Shown here one piece after another: positions 50,767-62,038 of a stretch of 64,000 nt of DNA; the stretch's first letter is position 1, and each line of letters begins with the position of its first letter. The stretch comes from Symsagittifera roscoffensis (lineage: Eukaryota; Xenacoelomorpha; Acoela; Convolutidae), in contig NC_087066.1 in NCBI RefSeq assembly GCF_963678635.1, positions 55,570,312 to 55,634,311 on the forward strand, given 5' to 3'. The position numbers and the translations under genes are program-made. The notes under the pieces are model-generated. The model searched no databases, was not told the DNA's origin, and was given only the letters and a program-made list of their open reading frames with translations.

Positions 50767-51011
50767 TCATACCGTTTTGTATAATTTTTACTGAATCCGT
50801 ACGGATTGGCGACTAAGATGATAACTCAATAAGAACATAGAAATTAACTGAAACATAATCTCTTTTCTCGAGTCTGCACACATTGGGCTCCCAGCAATAC
50901 GGACTGGCCGTAGCTCTCAAGGTCAGTTGATCTGTGTACTGACTTATATAAAAAGTTATAAATATGTGTACATGTACATCACTATCATGGTGCCACTCCG
51001 GCCGGATGACA
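50765..51011 (-). repeat. 5' LTR of element 3
   Basis: 247 bp, TG...CA, matching 47017-47260. Confidence 0.85.
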
Positions 51012-51379
51012 CCAACTTTAAAAATTTTTTTAGAAAACGAAAATCTTCGCGGAATTGAAACTGATTGCTAATGAATTTTCACTCGAAGCGGAGTTTGCCT
51101 ACTTGTTAGCGTCTCAAGTACCTTTTTTTTGAAGGTACGTATAAATGTATTTACGGCTTCATGTCTAAGCAGAAATAAGAAAATTATTTTCTGCAGAATA
51201 AGACTGTTTAACTCACGTTCAAACAGGCTTTGAGAAGCCTGATTGGCTCTGGGGCTGTACTGACGTCTTCTGCCGCAGGCATTCCCGGGCTGAGGTGCGC
51301 GGCTCATGATTCGACTGAAACGGTCTATCGATGTCAGTTTTTGACTTTTTCATTCCAACAATTCCCGATTTTGTTTTTT

Positions 51380-52070
51380 TGAGTCACGATGTTCGCTCTC
51401 GACTTTACTCGATTTTACCGGGCATTGTTCGACTTTGTTTGGCACTGTTCGACTTTACCGGACATTTTCGACATTGTACAATTTTGTCGGAATTTCTTTC
51501 GCATTTACCGGGAATTAGCCGAAACGTCCTGAACTACAACAAAACTCGGACATCATTTGACCGTTTCTGTCAAATCATTTGTCAAAAACCTTAGCCTGGG
51601 TAGCCGCAAAAAATAGAAGAAAATGCCACAAACTTGATCATCGTAGGTTTGCATAGCCCGGGTTGAGTTGTTGGACTTACGTTTCAATCAACTAGACCAA
51701 AAATGGCTGTTTTGACCGGCTCGTGTAAAAATGGCTTTGTTTTGACCGACTCGACCCAATTTGGCTACTTTTTGACCAATTTGATCAAACATTTTTTGGT
51801 TCCCGGATCGATGTCGGTGACTTATGTTGCGACCATTGCTACCCAAATCTGGTTTGTTGCGATCATTGCGACTCAAAATGGGTATGTTGCGACTCTGTGC
51901 GACCCATGTTGCGACTTTGTGGGACTCATAATCCGACCGTATTCGACTCATGATTCAACCCGGTTCGACTCATCATTCGAACCTTGGTCGACTCATGATT
52001 CGATCCTGTTCGACCCATGATTCGACCCTGTTCGACTCATGATTCGACCCTGTTCGTCTCATAATTCGTC
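51380..52070. repeat. TCGAC-rich motif region 2, with a 24-bp minisatellite
   Basis: Words TTCGACTTTACCGG, GACCGACTCGACC and TGTTGCGACC recur from 51390. From about 51925 to 52050 they become a regular array of GACTCATGATTCGACCCTGTTC-like units (about 5-6 copies, ~24 bp). Confidence 0.65.
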
Positions 52071-52345
52071 TCCAATTTTTGTCGAATTGTTTTCGTCGAG
52101 TTGTTTCAGCCCGGGTTGTTTCCAGGGAATTGTACCGTTTTTTGTCAATTCATAAAGCAAATTTTTCTTGCAGCATGATTTCAATTTTTTGATCTTGTCT
52201 AAAATGAAATTTATAATGTTATCGGCATCGGTTTCACCTTGAGTTTTTTTCATCGAAAATTCTAGTGTCAACTTTCGATATTTGACTCCTTTGTGTCTTT
52301 ACTGAGGATTTAGCTCATCCTTGTCTGGCTTGTTTTCATTGACAT
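52056..52345 (-). pseudogene. Degenerate coding segment, unknown protein
   Basis: The minus strand is open for about 95 codons except for one TAA, with protein-like composition (FILDKIKKLKSCCKKN, NGTIPWKQPGLKQLDE). No family recognised. It runs into the TCGAC array, so its C-terminus is lost. Confidence 0.4.
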
Positions 52346-52374
52346 AAGTCAATTTATTCAGTGCTAAAACAATT

Positions 52375-52572
52375 TCAATGAAATTTAAATTTGTTCTTTC
52401 TCGCACGTTTAACTGACTTGGCATACAGAATTTGAAGTTCTTCAAATATTGACCGTACTTTTCCTCTTCTTAGTCCAGGAGACATTTGGCGCCGTTTGTC
52501 CGTTCCTTGCAAGTTGACTTCGATGGTTGCCCGGGTTGCCCACCATAGAAGATACTGCGCAACCATGCACAT
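52375..52572 (-). pseudogene. 65-codon coding-like frame, unknown protein
   Basis: The frame has ordinary, basic composition (KRRQMSPGLRRGKVRSIFEE) and precedes the segment at 52056-52345 on the same strand in another frame. Together they may be fragments of one gene or transposon ORF. Unrecognised. Confidence 0.35.
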
Positions 52573-52589
52573 CCATGCATAATTTGAGT

Positions 52590-53430
52590 GGAAAATGACT
52601 AATCATACGTAGCACACACGCTGGTTTCGAAAACTCTCAAAATAGCTTTTTAACGAAGTAAAAAGTAATAAAAACGGTTTCTCATCGTTATGCAAGCTCT
52701 TGGTAAGATATCAAAAATTTTCACCATGCAAATCATACGTCGCAACATATATGGTGCTACGTATGGAAGAGATTTTTCACCATATTTTTTTTCTCTAGAA
52801 AACCGTAAAATAGAGGTTAATTGACAAAAATGACTGAGAAAAAGTATCTGTAGTGCATAAAACGCTTTTATTAGATTTTAATTTTTTTTCTACCATGCAA
52901 ACCATACGTCGCACCATGATTGGCTCTTTTTATGGAAACTATGTTTCCTTACAAAAACAACTTTAATAGAGCAGGCAACAGCACAACCAAAGTTGACGAA
53001 TTTTTTTGTATATTTTGAGGTTTATTTGCATTTTCAAATTTTGAGGGGGTAAGCTGAGAACATACTTTTGGAAAAAAATGCGAGAAGGTTGATGAAAAAT
53101 GTTTTATTTTCAATTTTCTCGACGAAGAAACACAATCCATGGTATCCATACGTCGCGCCATGCATGATACCATAGTAAGCATACGTCGCGTCATGCATGA
53201 TACCATAGTAAACATACATTGCAAGCACCCATGGTGACATATAAGTTATCAACAGCCCTGGTAAAAGTATCAATATTGTCTAGTTTGAAGTCCCCATGAT
53301 TAAAAAATGTAAAACCATACGTCGCGCCATGCATGGAAAATGTGTTATTTTAACATAAAAATACGTCGGCAATTTTCCATGGCTTCCATGGAACCATGCA
53401 TGGTGCGACGTATGGTTGCACATTTTGGTG
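52590..53430. repeat. Cluster of CATACGTCGCGCCATGCATGG-type motifs
   Basis: At least nine copies of the core CATACGTCGC, in both orientations, occur in 840 bp, mostly joined to ATGCAT and CCATGG palindromes (for example CCATACGTCGCGCCATGCAT twice, and the reverse near 53400). Spacing is irregular, and two adjacent copies at 53140-53220 form a ~48-bp tandem pair. Confidence 0.7.
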
Positions 53431-53489
53431 AACCCGGGTATGGTTTGTTGATTGTCGATGTGCCGCGATGATGATAGCGGTTATTATGA

Positions 53490-53890
53490 GAGTCAATAAA
53501 TATAGTTAAGACACTTATAATTTTCTGAATGATTTTTTTTCCAGGAGAAGTTTTAAGATTTGTTGACGCTCAAATTCAATTTTTTTCTCTGTTTATTTTA
53601 TCGTTATATTTAATTCAAATCTTTTCCTTTGTTGCAAACTTAAAGAGATGTAAACTCAACTTCACTTTCAACTAACGAAAGTGTATAAACACAAAAGACG
53701 CGGTTGGATCCTGGTTTCGAATTGGATTTTAATGTTCACGGTTTCCAGTGGCAACTTTAGTTATTGATCCATTTTACTGAAACTGGAATAGTTTTATCAA
53801 ACAAAAACGATCATAAATTGTTCGTTAAACTCAAAAAACTCTAAGTGCTTACAACTTTACATTTATTATTTGAATGCTGAATTTTTTTTC
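53490..53890. repeat. Dispersed repeat F, copy 2
   Basis: Similar to 45799-46080 in block order, including TTTTTTCCAGGA, TTCCAGTGG, TATTGATCCA and CGATCATAAATTGTTC. Confidence 0.45.
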
Positions 53891-54411
53891 TCAAAAGTTA
53901 AGTTTTTTTTCTGCTTCTCTGCGCACATTGATTTTTCCATTTGTTTGTTGGATGTATTGAGTTTTTTTTCACGCACGGAAAATTTGGTTGCAAAAAAGTT
54001 TATAAATAACCAAAAATTTATTTTTTGTTAAAAAGCCAAAAAGTCATCTAGGGCTAACTAAGTTTTTGAACTTTAATTATTTTGCAGAAATTAAAAGTGT
54101 TGAATTCATAACTAATAGAAAAAACTACGCAATTTTTTCAAAAAATCTATAAAGTTGAAGCCCACAACTTAACTTATCTTGTAAGAACAAAAAAAATCAG
54201 CCATCATTGAATCAGCAAACGTTATAGTGTGTTAATTATACTTCTTGGGAACCCAAAAAAAATAATCAATTTCAGGTGCAAATTATAGAATGTCAGATGC
54301 TAATACAGATCGAAAAGTATATTTCAATAGAGAACATTTCATGATTTATTGAAGAAAAATTTAGTTACATTAGTTTCATAATTGAAAAAAAAAGGTTTAA
54401 GAAAAGACATA

Positions 54412-54615
54412 AGAAGAAAATTCATAGTTTTGAAAATTGATTCAGCTCAATTGGATGAGAAAGAAACTCCACGTTCCAGCAACTGTTACTGCGATGGGAA
54501 CAAAATACAGAGTTGCGGTGCTTTTGGCAGTTACATTGAAATAATATCATTGGAGGCAGGGAAAATAGTTTTTTGGAACTCATACCAAAAAACTAGCGAA
54601 ATTTTCCCAGACTAA
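54412..54615 (+). CDS. Cys-containing coding-like segment, copy 1
   Basis: The plus-strand frame from 54382 contains LKIDSAQLDEKE, a Cys cluster (CYCDGNKIQSCG) and FGSYIEIISLEAGKIV before a stop at 54613-54615. The same pattern is found in a degenerate copy 770 bp downstream, which supports a conserved exon of an unrecognised protein. No splice acceptor is certain. Confidence 0.4.
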   Translation, partial: RRKFIVLKIDSAQLDEKETPRSSNCYCDGNKIQSCGAFGSYIEIISLEAGKIVFWNSYQKTSEIFPD

Positions 54616-54639
54616 CTGGGTTCAGTTTGCTGTTTTATG

Positions 54640-54905
54640 ATCAGACAGTCGCGACCAAAATGTAGTATTTTCAGACTGTCGCATCCACAATTGAAATTTG
54701 TCGGACTGCCGCGACCAGCATTTGGTTTTTTATAGACTTTGCAGACTCGCGCGACCGAAAGAAACTTTGCAGATCTTTGCAGACCGGCGCGATAAAGGAT
54801 TTTTTTAAGTATAAGTTTCGTTCATCAGTCTTAATTTGCGAAGAAAACTAACCTCGTTTGACCGTTTGCGTCGAATCATGAATCGAACATTTTCGACCCG
54901 AGCAA
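54640..54905. repeat. GTCGCGACC-type motif region 3
   Basis: Words CAGACTGTCGC, GACTGCCGCGACC, GCAGACTCGCGCGACC and CAGACCGGCGCG recur at ~50-bp intervals, ending in TTTTCGACCCG. Similar in style to the TCGAC regions. Confidence 0.5.
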
Positions 54906-55177
54906 TTATAGAGTTGAAGCCCACTTGTATTGTTAACGTTTTTACAACAAAAAACTTTTCGAAATGTGATTTGATGGTTGAGCTTTTTTTACTCTTTGTG
55001 TAATCATCATGCTGCTGTAGATACTAACCACTTTGGTTCAGTTTGCTCCCGTTGGTTGGTTGTTCTCATCAAAATACGTATAAAAAATCAGAATGATGTC
55101 AAAAGCTTTGCATTAGCCAAATATTTAAAAATGTTTACATTGGTTTGATATTTACTTAGATCAATTTTAGTTTTGTA

Positions 55178-55335
55178 AAATTGAAAATTGAATCAGCTCC
55201 ATTGGATGAGGCAGTATTCTTACCTTCCAGATTCTGTCACTACAAAGGAAACAAATTACAGAGTTGTGGTCCTTTTGATGGCACATCGATCACTATTTAA
55301 TCATTGAAGGCAGTGAAATTAGTTTAAAACTCACT
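55178..55335 (+). pseudogene. Cys-containing coding-like segment, copy 2 (degenerate)
   Basis: Translation gives LKIESAPLDE, a Cys cluster (CHYKGNKLQSCG) and SITI then a stop, aligning with 54412-54615. In-frame stops mark it as decayed. Confidence 0.4.
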
Positions 55336-55969
55336 TTCAGTAAGTCAAAAGGCAAAAAGTCTGAATTTTAGACGCACTAAAGATCAGTATGAAAGAGCAA
55401 ACCAAAAAAGTCTCAAACATTCTCCAGACAAAACTCATTCATAAATCATTTTATTGTATCAAACTTACGATGAAGTGGAATTGAACAGAAATTTTAAGAT
55501 TTCTTCTAATAAGTGTGATGAGCTTAGCACCAGTTGAAAGTTAGATAGACCAGAAACAACTTGAAAAAATATTTTTTTTTACAATCGTTTATTCCAGTAC
55601 AGAAGCGGTGTTTTTAGGAAAAAGTCAGCCTAACTTTTATTCATGAAAACTCAAAGGTTTCTTAATTAAAAAGTTAGTAGTTTTTCTTTGCTTCCTGTAG
55701 CTACCACAATTTATTTTTGTTAGGAAAATGATACAAAAATTTCTTACAACTTTTTAAACTAAAACTTCAAACAAATTTGAAAAAGAAAAAAGAAAAACTG
55801 ACAGTGGCGAACTGACAGCAAGGAATTTCTGTGGGCTATTGTCAATTTTTTCAAGGTTGTATTGAAACATCTCAGTAAATCATTTCCATTTCATACATTT
55901 TGCCAAATGAATTATTTCGATATAGAAAGTACGCATTGCAATTTTGAAATATACGTTCTCAAATAATTA

Positions 55970-56350
55970 AGCTTTTTTAAGTGTCGATGAACATAGTTCA
56001 GACTCTTATATAGGTCGTAATATGTATTTTTTCATTTAGTTTTTAGTGGAAACATTAAAGTTAGTGCAGGCTCAAATATATTTTTTGGCGGTTTGCCTTT
56101 TGATTTTTTTATATTCAGTTCATTTTCTATGTTCAAGGAAAGTCAACGCTTTTATCGAACAGCAAAAATGTAGAGGTCACGAAAACGTGATTGACTTCAA
56201 GTTTCAAAGGTGGAATTCAATGATCATATCTCCTGGCAAAAGAAAAAAATAATGTCTAAACCAAACCTCTAGAATTGGTTGATTTTCTATATAGTGTCAA
56301 TCGAAAACGATTTAGAAAGTCAAAAAGCTCTGAAGCGATTAAATTGTTGC
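55970..56350. repeat. Dispersed repeat F, copy 3 (diverged)
   Basis: Contains CTCTTATATAGGTCGTAATATG and a downstream TTTAGTTTTTAGTGGAAAC stretch like the intron-end part of copies 1 and 2. An overlapping plus-strand frame (56046-56252) starts with a hydrophobic segment, but copy-to-copy coding conservation is not visible. Confidence 0.35.
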
Positions 56351-56745
56351 TGGAATATTAGGAAGTTTAGGTTTTTCAAAAAACAAGCTGTTGGTCATGT
56401 TTTTTTTTCTAACAAGGCTTCAGTATAAATTTTTTGGTTCGCCAAAGTCAGCCGATTGAAGAGACAATGAAAAAAGACTCAGTTATTCATGAGAAATGAT
56501 CGATCGTAGCAATGCAAAGTAGCAATGACGAAATGAAGGGACTCCTTAAGGTTGAACGTTTTTTTTTCAGTTTTCGGTTTGCAGTTTTCTGATAAGAAAG
56601 TAATCGCAGTCAGCTTCTTTTCCCTCTTCAATTTTATACTTCACTTTTAGCATCGAACTAAGTTAATAGGAAATAAGTCAATTTTTTAGATGGAACGCAA
56701 AAACCAGCCTCCAATAAAAAAACTAGTTTTTTGTAGTTTTTTTAA

Positions 56746-56945
56746 NNNNNNNNNNNNNNNNNNNNNNNNNNNNNNNNNNNNNNNNNNNNNNNNNNNNNNN
56801 NNNNNNNNNNNNNNNNNNNNNNNNNNNNNNNNNNNNNNNNNNNNNNNNNNNNNNNNNNNNNNNNNNNNNNNNNNNNNNNNNNNNNNNNNNNNNNNNNNNN
56901 NNNNNNNNNNNNNNNNNNNNNNNNNNNNNNNNNNNNNNNNNNNNN
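56746..56945. other. Assembly gap (200 N)
   Basis: Two hundred undetermined bases, likely a nominal gap size. Frames crossing it are artefacts. Confidence 0.98.
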
Positions 56946-57209
56946 AAAAATTTGAAAAAAAAACTGACCAAAAAAGCCGTTTCTGGGCACTTTTTGGAAA
57001 ATGTTGACAAAAAAATCGCGTATTTTTTGGCGCGAGCTCCCCCTCAAAGTTAGTATATATTGGCGCCAAAGGCGCCTTCAGAAAAATTTCAGGGTACGTC
57101 TACAAAAATGGATATCTCAAAATAGTACAAAGGGGGACCCTGTGGGTCGGCAGGAAGTCGAATCCCTGAGGGGGGGGGGGGGCTCCGCCCCCACCTAACT
57201 CCGCCCCTC
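56946..57209. mobile_element. hAT-type MITE family E, right part beside the gap
   Basis: The sequence after the gap matches the family (TATATTGGCGCCAAAGGCGCC, GGACCCTGTGGGTCGGCAGG, a poly-G run) and ends near CCGCCCCTC. The left end is lost in the gap or not recognisable. Confidence 0.75.
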
Positions 57210-57319
57210 TATGAACCCCTCCCCAAGTTCTGATCTAACTGACTAGAAAAATAAATCTTGAAAAACAATAGACATGTAAAAAAAAGAAAGAAAATTCATT
57301 CAGTTTTAGTTATAATTTT

Positions 57320-58090
57320 GGGTTCTTTTGCATTGTAAATGTAGTCCACTCAGCCTGGTAAAAAACTAAAGCCCACCGACACCGGTTATTGTTGTATAGT
57401 GAGTTATACTGAGAAAAGCCTAAATCTTAGGACATTCGGGGAGTCGTTTACATTATATCACGCGAGAAAACGATATTCCTAGAAATTAAAAATGCAAAAA
57501 TTGAAACAGCATAATTTAAAAAACTTTACTTTCTAACTTCTAATCAAAACCAAATGAACACAGGGCATCACTTCATTCAGAATGAAAAACAGTTTGCCGG
57601 AAATAGACGCTAAGAATTTAAAATTTGTCGGAAGTAAAACAGCATGTGGATAATTGTCTAAAAAGAAAATTAATTTTTTCCGCCTGCCAGAGAGTACCAA
57701 CATTGGCCTGGCATCACGGGTTGATTTTTTTCATTCAAAATTTTAGTTCAACTTCAATTTTGACCAGCATGTTGGAGTTCACCCTCAAAACCTCTCTAAC
57801 TAACCACTAACCTTCGTACTAAAATTATTTCTATAAATGACATAAGCGAGGGACCTTCTTTTTGTTTTTTAACTTTTCCTTTTTAATGACAAATGTTTAA
57901 ATACATAGCAGACAGCTGTTAGTCTTTGTAATTTTTTTTTCATTTTTTACTGTCACAAATGTGTTCTGACAAGTGAAATGGAACGCTATAAGACTCATGA
58001 TTTACTATAAAGCCATAATGAGAAAAAGTCTATATGGCCTTTGGGAGCAAAAGATTCAATACAAGACATCGCTGTTTTCCAGATCATTCA
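57320..58090. repeat. Dispersed repeat K, copy 2 (uninterrupted)
   Basis: Counterpart of 32640-34480 lacking the Helentron-like insertions. The junction AATGACAAATGTTTAA continues directly into ATACATAGC. Confidence 0.6.
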
Positions 58091-59284
58091 AAAACTGTAT
58101 AAAATTGCTAGTCAGGAAATTGAAGTTTTTCTGAAAAAAAAACATCTCGAGTTAAGACTGAAACAATTTTCTCCTCTTTCACTCATCACAGAGTACCGCC
58201 TTGGCCTGGAACCAGAGAGTAATTTTTAAATTGTTCAATTTTCGATTTTTTAAATAATTTAATCTGGAATTAGTGATTTTTTCTTTACAGCGCTTCTCGT
58301 CAACAATTGTAACAAACTATAACCTTCCCTCAAAAATGATTTCTTTTTCCAGGGAGTTTTTATTTTGCTGGGAGATGGGGGCTGTAATGGAAAAAATTTA
58401 TTAATGAGTGATAAAAGTACTGTGATGTTTCAAAAAGTGGAAGAATTTGTAACGTTTAAGGGATGTATTCGGGCTTCCCAAACCATTGTAAATTTGAAAA
58501 AGCGGAAAAAATATAAAACGGTCATAAGAATTTTTGCAACCAGGAAGTAATGTTCAAATATGGTTAAGTGATCGTGCCGATTTGTTTTAGTTTAAAAACA
58601 AAAATTGAACGTAAAAAGCGTTTTTTTAAATTAATTTTTTGAAATAAACATAGGAACCTGGATTGCGGGAAAAATATTAAGAAAATTACTAAATTTTTTG
58701 ATTGAGTCTTTAAAATTAGCGTGCAACAAAAAAATATTTTCTCAATATAGCATGAAAGTCATAACTAAAAAAAAAAACCAGCTGCACAGGATGCTTTTTG
58801 TTTTGGAAGTTATAATTGACATGATGGAAAATTTTTCAAAATACAGTTTTGCTAAGTGTTCAAGAAACAGGTCTGTCCTTGAAGGTCTCTGGCAAAAAAG
58901 ACGACAGTTGTCAAGACAAAAACCGCTTCTGCGTGGAATTTAATTCGACGCTACACGCAAAGTCTCCTGTTGCATTTTTGAGAAATACGTTTTGTTAAAA
59001 TTCGAACATTTGTTTTCGCTCTCAGTTTTTGTCCTAATATCATGTCGTCTTAATGTCGTGTCGTCGTATTTACACAGCACCGTTTTAGACCTTGTAACTA
59101 ATTTAAAAAACATTGAAACAAACAATACCGAAATTTTTAGATTCATCATTTGCAGCATCACTCAAAGAGATGTTACTTGCAAAAGTCAAGTCTTATTTCA
59201 CCGAAAAAAAAAGAGATATGTTTTTTTTTTCATTTTTCCTCTCACCTTTTAGTTTTCTAGCATTGTTATAATGCAATAAAGCTT
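58091..59284. other. Intergenic, nothing firm
   Basis: The plus-strand frame at 58365-58550 follows an acceptor-like TTTCTTTTTCCAG and has ordinary composition (VMFQKVEEFVTFKGCIRA), so an exon is conceivable, but nothing else supports it. Confidence 0.3.
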
Positions 59285-59444
59285 GGCTCTTTTTTCTTCC
59301 CCCTTACCTCACACGATCATTCTTGTGGTGAAGCGAGTAGTTCATGGTGAAGCGAATACTTTTTCAAGGTTAATTAAGAAGACTAAATCTGATTGTCATG
59401 GCCTAGTCACACCGTATATGAACTTTCAAAACAGTCGGAAGTTG
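59285..59444. mobile_element. hAT-type MITE family C, left part
   Basis: Starts GGCTCTTTTTTCTTCCCCCT, then shares CACCTCACACGA, AAGGTTAATTAAGAAGACTAAAT and CATGGCCTAGTCA with other family C copies. Its right side is displaced by the family B insertion. Confidence 0.65.
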
Positions 59445-59675
59445 GGCTCTTTTCCAGTTCCCCACCCCCATTGGAAAAAAACAAAATTAGGCTGTTTAAA
59501 AACTGTTCACACGGCATTTTGCATGTAAAAAATGTTGTAAAATTTTGTTCACTTGTTCACGCTGACACGTTTTATTGCAGTTTATAACGAGAAAAAAAGC
59601 TTGTTAAATTGATTTTCATATATTGATTTTCAAAAAAATCTAAAGGAGGGGGGGTGGGTAAACTGGACAAGAGCC
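59445..59675. mobile_element. hAT-type MITE family B, copy 2 (231 bp)
   Basis: TIRs GGCTCTTTTCCAGTT and its near-complement; flanks ggaagttg and ggaaattg form an 8-bp duplication with one mismatch. The interior matches 20399-20622. Confidence 0.8.
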
Positions 59676-59712
59676 GGAAATTGTGAACAAAATCTTTACT
59701 TTTTAAAATGAG

Positions 59713-59967
59713 GGCTCTTTTTCCGAACCCCCCCCCCCCACCTCACTTAAGCATCGACTTGATGGTGTAACGCGTGGTTTTACAAGGTTGATTATGAAGA
59801 CCGAATAGATTTTTCATGGCCTAAGCAGTCCGTATGCCAAATTTTGTAACAATCCGACAAAATGAACAGAAAAATTACTCTACAAATTTTGCAGGTGGGA
59901 GTGAAAAGGGAAAAAAGCCCTCATTTTAAAAAGTAAAGGTTTTGTTCGCAATTTCCGAAAAAGAGCC
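59713..59967. mobile_element. hAT-type MITE family C with extra inverted arm (255 bp)
   Basis: Bounded by a perfect 8-bp duplication AAAATGAG (59705-59712 and 59968-59975). TIR GGCTCTTTTTC. The right ~50 bp also form an inverted copy of the flank to the left (TTTACTTTTTAAAATGAGGG), giving a large palindrome. Confidence 0.75.
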
Positions 59968-60139
59968 AAAATGAGTATGTTGGGAAACGGAAAAAAATGC
60001 CAACATTTTGGCACAGGGAAGAAATTAGCAATTGCGAACAGATTTTTTTCACATCTTACATTACAACATGACTTAATTTGCAATAATTACACGTAAAGCA
60101 AATAAAAATGTTGGGGGAATTTAAAAGAACTAAAAATAC

Positions 60140-60625
60140 TTGTGAGGTAGAAAACACATGTATTCAGTAAGATTCGCTGCCATAATTGAAAAACTAGAGC
60201 ATAGTTTGAAATATTGGTGCAATATTCCAAAAACTAGTCAAAATCCTTTCTGAAGCCATCAATCAAAACAAATTAGGAAGATAAAATTACGTGTTAGCAC
60301 GAAAATGTTTCCAAAAGATTGTCTTTTGTTCAAAATTTTCCTATCTGCTTCATACCAGATAAGCAACAGTCTCTTTTTTTCCCACACACCTGCAAGTTAT
60401 TTAAAGTATTTTTTCAGTTCATATTGCTGGATTGTTATCAAATTTGGCATACGGACTATTTAGGCCCTGACAAACATATTTGGTTCTCATGATGAACCAT
60501 GTAAGACCACGCGTTACACCATAAAGTCGATGCTTATGTGAGGTGGGGGGAGAATCAAGCAAAGCCTATTTTGCATCTCAAAATTGTTCACATCTCGACA
60601 CTGCGTGCCACAATTTATTCACAGT
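60140..60625. repeat. Dispersed repeat G, copy 3 (interrupted)
   Basis: Block order as in copies 1 and 2 (AAAACACATGTATTCAGTA, TGGTGCAATATT, ACCAGATAAGCAACAG), then resumes at AAAGCCTATTTTGCATCTC after a family C insertion. Confidence 0.6.
60370..60556 (-). mobile_element. hAT-type MITE family C, reverse copy inside repeat G
   Basis: The reverse complement matches 59740-59850 closely (GCATCGACTTTATGGTGTAACG-like, ACGCGTGGT, CCGTATGCCAAATTTG). Flanks AAGCAACA and AAGCAAAG suggest an 8-bp duplication with changes. Confidence 0.65.
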
Positions 60626-60685
60626 TTTTATCGTTGAAATATATCGATGTTGTTTATCTTCAACGTAACGATGCTATAGTGAGAC

Positions 60686-61395
60686 AAGACTGCTCGTATC
60701 AGGGCGAAGCCCTGAATGTTCCGATTGCCTTTTAAGGTTTTATGTAACATCAAAAAAACAATGGTAATAAAAATAAAATTTGAAATTTTTTAATGAAAAT
60801 CATCCCCCCACCCGCCATATAAAGTACAAAGGATAGATTTCGCTCCTTGTAACATTTCAATTATGGCAAATAAGCTTATTTCAACCAATTTGGAGCGATT
60901 TTAAGACGGATTAACTCTCCGCTTACGCGTTAATAGCGCTAAATATATCGCGGCTCTTTTTCCTTTTCCCCCCACCTCACACGAGCTTCAATATATTAGT
61001 GTAACGAGTGGTTTTACGAGGTTGAGTACAAAGACCAAATGTAATTGTAGTGGCCTTATTAGTCTATATGTAAGTTTTAATAACAATTGGACAATGTGGT
61101 CAACAAATTCACATGTAAAAATTTGCAGGTGGGGGGTAAAAGGAAAAAGAGCCTATATCGCGAGTTAATTGTCCCAAATTGGCCAAAATGGCAATCTTTA
61201 AACCCCCATAACTTTACGAAAAATGATCACAGGTAAAAAAAATTTCAAGTTTGAGCTCAAGACAACAATAGCTTTCGAATGATATAAAAAAATTCCGTCA
61301 AAAATGGCTAATTAAGAAGTCGAAATTTGTCTGAAGAAAAAAAACCCACCCCGAGCACAAATATTCCGTTACTTTCGTATCGAAAGTTGGAACAA
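60686..61395 (-). mobile_element. Helentron-like repeat with nested MITE (family D)
   Basis: The ends AAGACTGCTCG plus hairpin TCAGGGCGAAGCCCTGA and GTTGGAACAA match the other copies. A family C MITE interrupts it at the TATATCGC of the interior. Confidence 0.7.
60952..61153. mobile_element. hAT-type MITE family C, complete copy nested in Helentron-like repeat
   Basis: TIRs GGCTCTTTTTCCTTTT. A perfect 8-bp duplication TATATCGC (60944-60951 and 61154-61161) splits a sequence that is continuous in the other Helentron-like copies. Confidence 0.92.
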
Positions 61396-61399
61396 AAAC

Positions 61400-61660
61400 T
61401 ATGCGGATTAAATTGCTCTCATGATAATTTGTATAGCTTCCCGCCAATTCAAGTACCCGCCAAAATTGCTCTTATTGATCATGATTAAGTGCAGTGAGTA
61501 GCGCAAATTCAACAATCTATAATTTAACTTTATTTGCAAACTGAAAATATTTAGCTTTTTGACATTTTTCCGAGCTGCTGTTTATTTGATTATTATTTTG
61601 ATTTAAGTTTTGAATTTGCAAATTTGAAAATAGAGACACTGAGACCCTGTGCACGATCGG
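61400..61660. repeat. Dispersed repeat L, copy 2
   Basis: Counterpart of 35350-35650. Confidence 0.5.
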
Positions 61661-61694
61661 TTGCTTCAACCTTTTACCCAGGTAAAAAAAGAAA

Positions 61695-61889
61695 AATTCA
61701 CTGCCCCCCCCCCACTCTGTATGAACATCATTTTTCTGGTTTAATGAGTTGTTTTACTGGTTTAAGTGTGAAGAACAATAAGTTTTTTACAGCCTCATTA
61801 GTCCAGCTCTCACTTTTCAAAACCGTCAGGCAGAAAGAACAAAACTTTGGGTTGTAAACAAATCGCTGGTAGGTGAAGAAAAAAGAGCC
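61695..61889. mobile_element. hAT-type MITE family C, diverged copy
   Basis: A C-run plus CACTCTGTATGAACATC, the GGTTTTACTGGTTTAAGTGTGAAGAAC-type core and the right end GAAAAAAGAGCC fit the family. The left end is degraded. Confidence 0.5.
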
Positions 61890-62038
61890 AAGTTTACACT
61901 CTAATAAAATCGTTTCCAAAATTTTTAAAATCTTTAATAATTTTTGGTTCTGTATTCTTCTTCCCCATTTTAGAAATCTACAAAAACAACAGTGGGTAAT
62001 CTTAAATTGTGGGTAATCTTGCTTCTAATCTTTAGAAG

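Larger units (their letters stand above)
47017..51011 (-). mobile_element. Decayed Ty3/Gypsy-type element with internal deletion (element 3)
   Basis: LTRs at 47017-47260 and 50765-51011 begin TGTNATACC and end CCGGCCGGATGACA. On the minus strand gag, RT thumb, RNase H and integrase pieces follow in Gypsy order with many stops. The RT fingers/palm are missing. Flanks CGAAC and CCAAC may be a 5-bp target duplication with one change. Total length is 3995 bp. Confidence 0.85.

Noticed and set aside
56686-57069. ORFs spanning the N run
   Set aside because: Undefined bases in the gap are translated as X. The frames have no support outside it.
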